Positions 6,501-7,858 of a stretch of 7,858 nt of DNA are shown piece by piece (the stretch's first letter is position 1; each line of letters begins with the position of its first letter). The notes under the pieces were generated by a model. The model ran no database searches, was not told the DNA's origin, and saw only the letters and a program-made list of their open reading frames with translations. Origin of the DNA: Candidatus Babelota bacterium. GTDB taxonomy: Bacteria > JAGOBX01. The DNA lies in the NCBI GenBank assembly GCA_017999075.1, contig JAGOBX010000149.1, forward strand, positions 1-7,858, in the 5' to 3' direction. The translations under genes were made by a program, and so were the position numbers.

Positions 6501-6521
6501 CAAATTCACCTCCTGAATTTG
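6501..6521 (-). promoter_or_regulatory. Hairpin presenting the Shine-Dalgarno core in its loop
   Basis: CAAATTCA (6501-6508) and TGAATTTG (6514-6521) are exact inverted repeats around a 5-nt loop. In the minus-strand mRNA the loop is GGAGG, the core of the consensus SD AGGAGGTGA (6514-6506); the start codon follows one nucleotide after the stem. The hairpin would begin about 6 nt from the predicted 5' end. It may protect the mRNA from 5' decay and display or restrict ribosome access. Confidence 0.7.
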
Positions 6522-6533
6522 AAAATGAGAGTA

Positions 6534-6561
6534 ATTATAAATATCGATTAAAAAAAATCAA
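6534..6561 (-). promoter_or_regulatory. Predicted promoter of the 6053-6499 exported-protein gene
   Basis: On the minus strand, TTGATT (6561-6556), a 16-nt spacer and a perfect TATAAT (6539-6534). Transcription should start near 6527, giving a leader of under 30 nt that consists mainly of the SD hairpin. The promoter lies in the 69-bp gap after the larger exported-protein gene, so the smaller gene can be expressed independently of it. Confidence 0.7.
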
Positions 6562-6568
6562 TAATTAT

Positions 6569-7450
6569 TTATCTAATTTTTATCAGTTCAATTTTCGGGA
6601 TTAATTCTTCATTCCCGAAATCTGTCGAATAAAATCTTGAAAAATGAATTTTATCTGTTATTATAACAAAAAATATTGCATTAATAACAGTTGAATCCAG
6701 TGTCTTTATATATTCTGTTATATCCCATTCAACCCATCCTTTATGATTTTTATCAATAAAAGCAGACGACACCTTTTCTCCAAGATTATTTAATACATAA
6801 TTTTTAAATCTATTTCTCCCCCATCTTCCTTCATCTGTATCTGATGTTAACCAAGTATTATTAAAAACATATATATGAACTTTCTCAGGGTATTCTATCC
6901 AGTAATATTCAGGAACAACTTTGCGGTACATTTTAAACAATATTTTTTCTGCATCATTAAAATTAAAATCTTTTATATTAAAAATTTTTAAAAGAGTCGC
7001 GCCTTGAGCCTGATATTGGTCAAGTCCGTATGAATATGAAACATCATTATATTCAGAATTATGATTGGACCCTCCTCCATCATCAACCACATATGAATCT
7101 TCAAAATATTTTTTTCCTGATATGATAATTTTTTTATTTTTCGGATGGGTGGTAATAAGTTTTACAACCTGTTTTATTTCACCGGTATCGTTAAAATCTA
7201 TACGAACTCTGTCTCCATTATGCAACTTTGAATATTTAATCACTAAATTTCCTGCATTAGCATCTATAAACTTTGTAGAAACATTTATTTTATAAGTTAT
7301 AATACGGTTATTGTCTTTCACCGCGACTAAATTATTTTGGTCAATCGAATGAATAAATCCTTTTATAGATAAATTTTTAACAGTTTCAGCCACAATATTT
7401 TGCTGAATTAATAGCAATCCTAAAAAAAATATAATATATATCCTAATCAT
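6569..7450 (-). CDS. Exported protein: DUF5666-like domain plus DNRLRE-like domain
   Basis: A 293-residue secreted or cell-envelope protein. Residues 1-21 form a signal peptide with a long hydrophobic core and probable cleavage after A21 (IVA). Residues 27-102 align with the domain of the 6053-6499 protein: KGF, a DNN turn, STKF followed by DA, DRVR and QVVKLIT are shared in order. Residues 117-293 resemble a DNRLRE domain, a beta-sandwich found in secreted and surface proteins. The features are the DSYVVDD opening, an inner LFKMYRKV strand, IYVFNNTW, then WVEWDITEYIK and the closing FYSTDFGNEELIPKIEL. No catalytic motif, membrane anchor or sorting signal is seen, so adhesion or a structural role is only a guess. 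The ATG is supported by AAGG (7461-7458) 7 nt upstream. The gene lies 47 bp after the radical SAM gene with no clear promoter between, so co-transcription with it is possible. Confidence 0.85.
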   Translation of the reverse strand: MIRIYIIFFLGLLLIQQNIVAETVKNLSIKGFIHSIDQNNLVAVKDNNRIITYKINVSTKFIDANAGNLVIKYSKLHNGDRVRIDFNDTGEIKQVVKLITTHPKNKKIIISGKKYFEDSYVVDDGGGSNHNSEYNDVSYSYGLDQYQAQGATLLKIFNIKDFNFNDAEKILFKMYRKVVPEYYWIEYPEKVHIYVFNNTWLTSDTDEGRWGRNRFKNYVLNNLGEKVSSAFIDKNHKGWVEWDITEYIKTLDSTVINAIFFVIITDKIHFSRFYSTDFGNEELIPKIELIKIR

Positions 7451-7497
7451 ATTTTTACCTTAATAAAAATATACGGTTCAAAAACTTTTCTTATTTT

Positions 7498-7858
7498 TCA
7501 ATTATAAAATTTTATTCTTTCATCTTTCGTCAAATCAATATTCATAAATTTACAAATAGTGGTTATAGACAACAATTCATTTTTTTTTTCTTCATCCGTG
7601 GGATTAAATTCCGGTCTGCAAACATATTTTTGGAGAAACCAATCAGTCCCATCATCATAAATTTTATTTTTTATAAATTCCAAATCATCAATACTGACGA
7701 ATTTCGGATATACTGTTGTTCTGAATTCTGATTTTTCTTTTAATTTTACAATATTTATCGACTGATTTATTTTTTCTGTTACAATCGCATTCTGTTCGGC
7801 TGGTGTCTTTATAATATTATCCTTATTATTATTTTTTATATTAGCAGGAATCAATAAA
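7498..7858 (-). CDS. C-terminal part of a radical SAM protein, NrdG-like (truncated by window edge)
   Basis: The frame is open to the right edge (the codon before TTG 7854 is Leu), so only the last 120 or so residues are visible and TTG 7854 is probably not the start. The segment EFRTTVYPKFVSIDDLEFI, followed by DWFLQKYVCRPEFNP, matches the C-terminal half of activases of anaerobic ribonucleoside-triphosphate reductase (the type with EFRTTVVP and LQQFRP). It lies after the TIM-barrel core. The CxxxCxxC cluster motif that would prove radical SAM chemistry lies outside the window. If the match holds, the enzyme makes a glycyl radical on a reductase for DNA precursor synthesis without oxygen. 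An unusual Asn/Lys-rich stretch (IKNNNKDN) lies where relatives have a conserved DIKAP-like segment, so a related but different radical SAM activase is possible. Confidence 0.7.
   Translation of the reverse strand, partial: LLIPANIKNNNKDNIIKTPAEQNAIVTEKINQSINIVKLKEKSEFRTTVYPKFVSIDDLEFIKNKIYDDGTDWFLQKYVCRPEFNPTDEEKKNELLSITTICKFMNIDLTKDERIKFYN

Overview
The window is strongly AT-rich and gene-dense, and reads as a bacterial chromosome. No tRNA, rRNA, insertion sequence, prophage or CRISPR array is visible. The lineage cannot be fixed from this sequence. Exported proteins with ordinary signal peptides, several two-component proteins, and the tail of an anaerobic ribonucleotide-reductase-activase-like radical SAM protein suggest an AT-rich, anaerobic, free-living or host-associated bacterium, perhaps from a little-studied phylum. 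That placement is inference.

Layout. (1) Positions 1-1525, plus strand: the tail of a protein ending in a histidine phosphotransfer (Hpt) domain, then 22 bp later a receiver-histidine kinase protein; probably one phosphorelay operon. (2) Positions 1579-4296, minus strand: a full-length FtsK/SpoIIIE DNA translocase with TTG start and strong Shine-Dalgarno (SD) site. (3) Positions 4297-4420: divergent promoter region in which a near-perfect 9-2-9 palindrome carries one TTGACT -35 hexamer on each strand, one for ftsK and one for the next operon. (4) Positions 4421-5448, plus strand: a Fur-type metalloregulator fused to a C-terminal FeoA/SH3-like domain, translationally coupled by an ATGA overlap to a stand-alone CheY-like receiver. 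(5) Positions 5441-5911, minus strand: greA, whose 3' end overlaps the receiver gene by 8 bp tail to tail. (6) Positions 5912-6052: two hairpins, one a strong minus-strand terminator and one a plus-strand terminator. (7) Positions 6053-7450, minus strand: two exported proteins that share a homologous small beta-rich domain; the larger carries a DNRLRE-like C-terminal domain. The smaller has its own promoter, and its SD site sits in the loop of a perfect hairpin. (8) Positions 7498-7858, minus strand: the C-terminal part of a radical SAM protein that runs off the right edge.

The most unusual part is the ftsK/fur-feoA/receiver block. An atypical iron-type regulator with a FeoA tail and a non-canonical recognition helix sits beside a palindrome shared by two divergent -35 elements and is coupled to a receiver protein. 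This suggests a link among metal sensing, a phosphorelay and expression of the division/chromosome translocase. The link is a hypothesis drawn from arrangement, not something the sequence proves.
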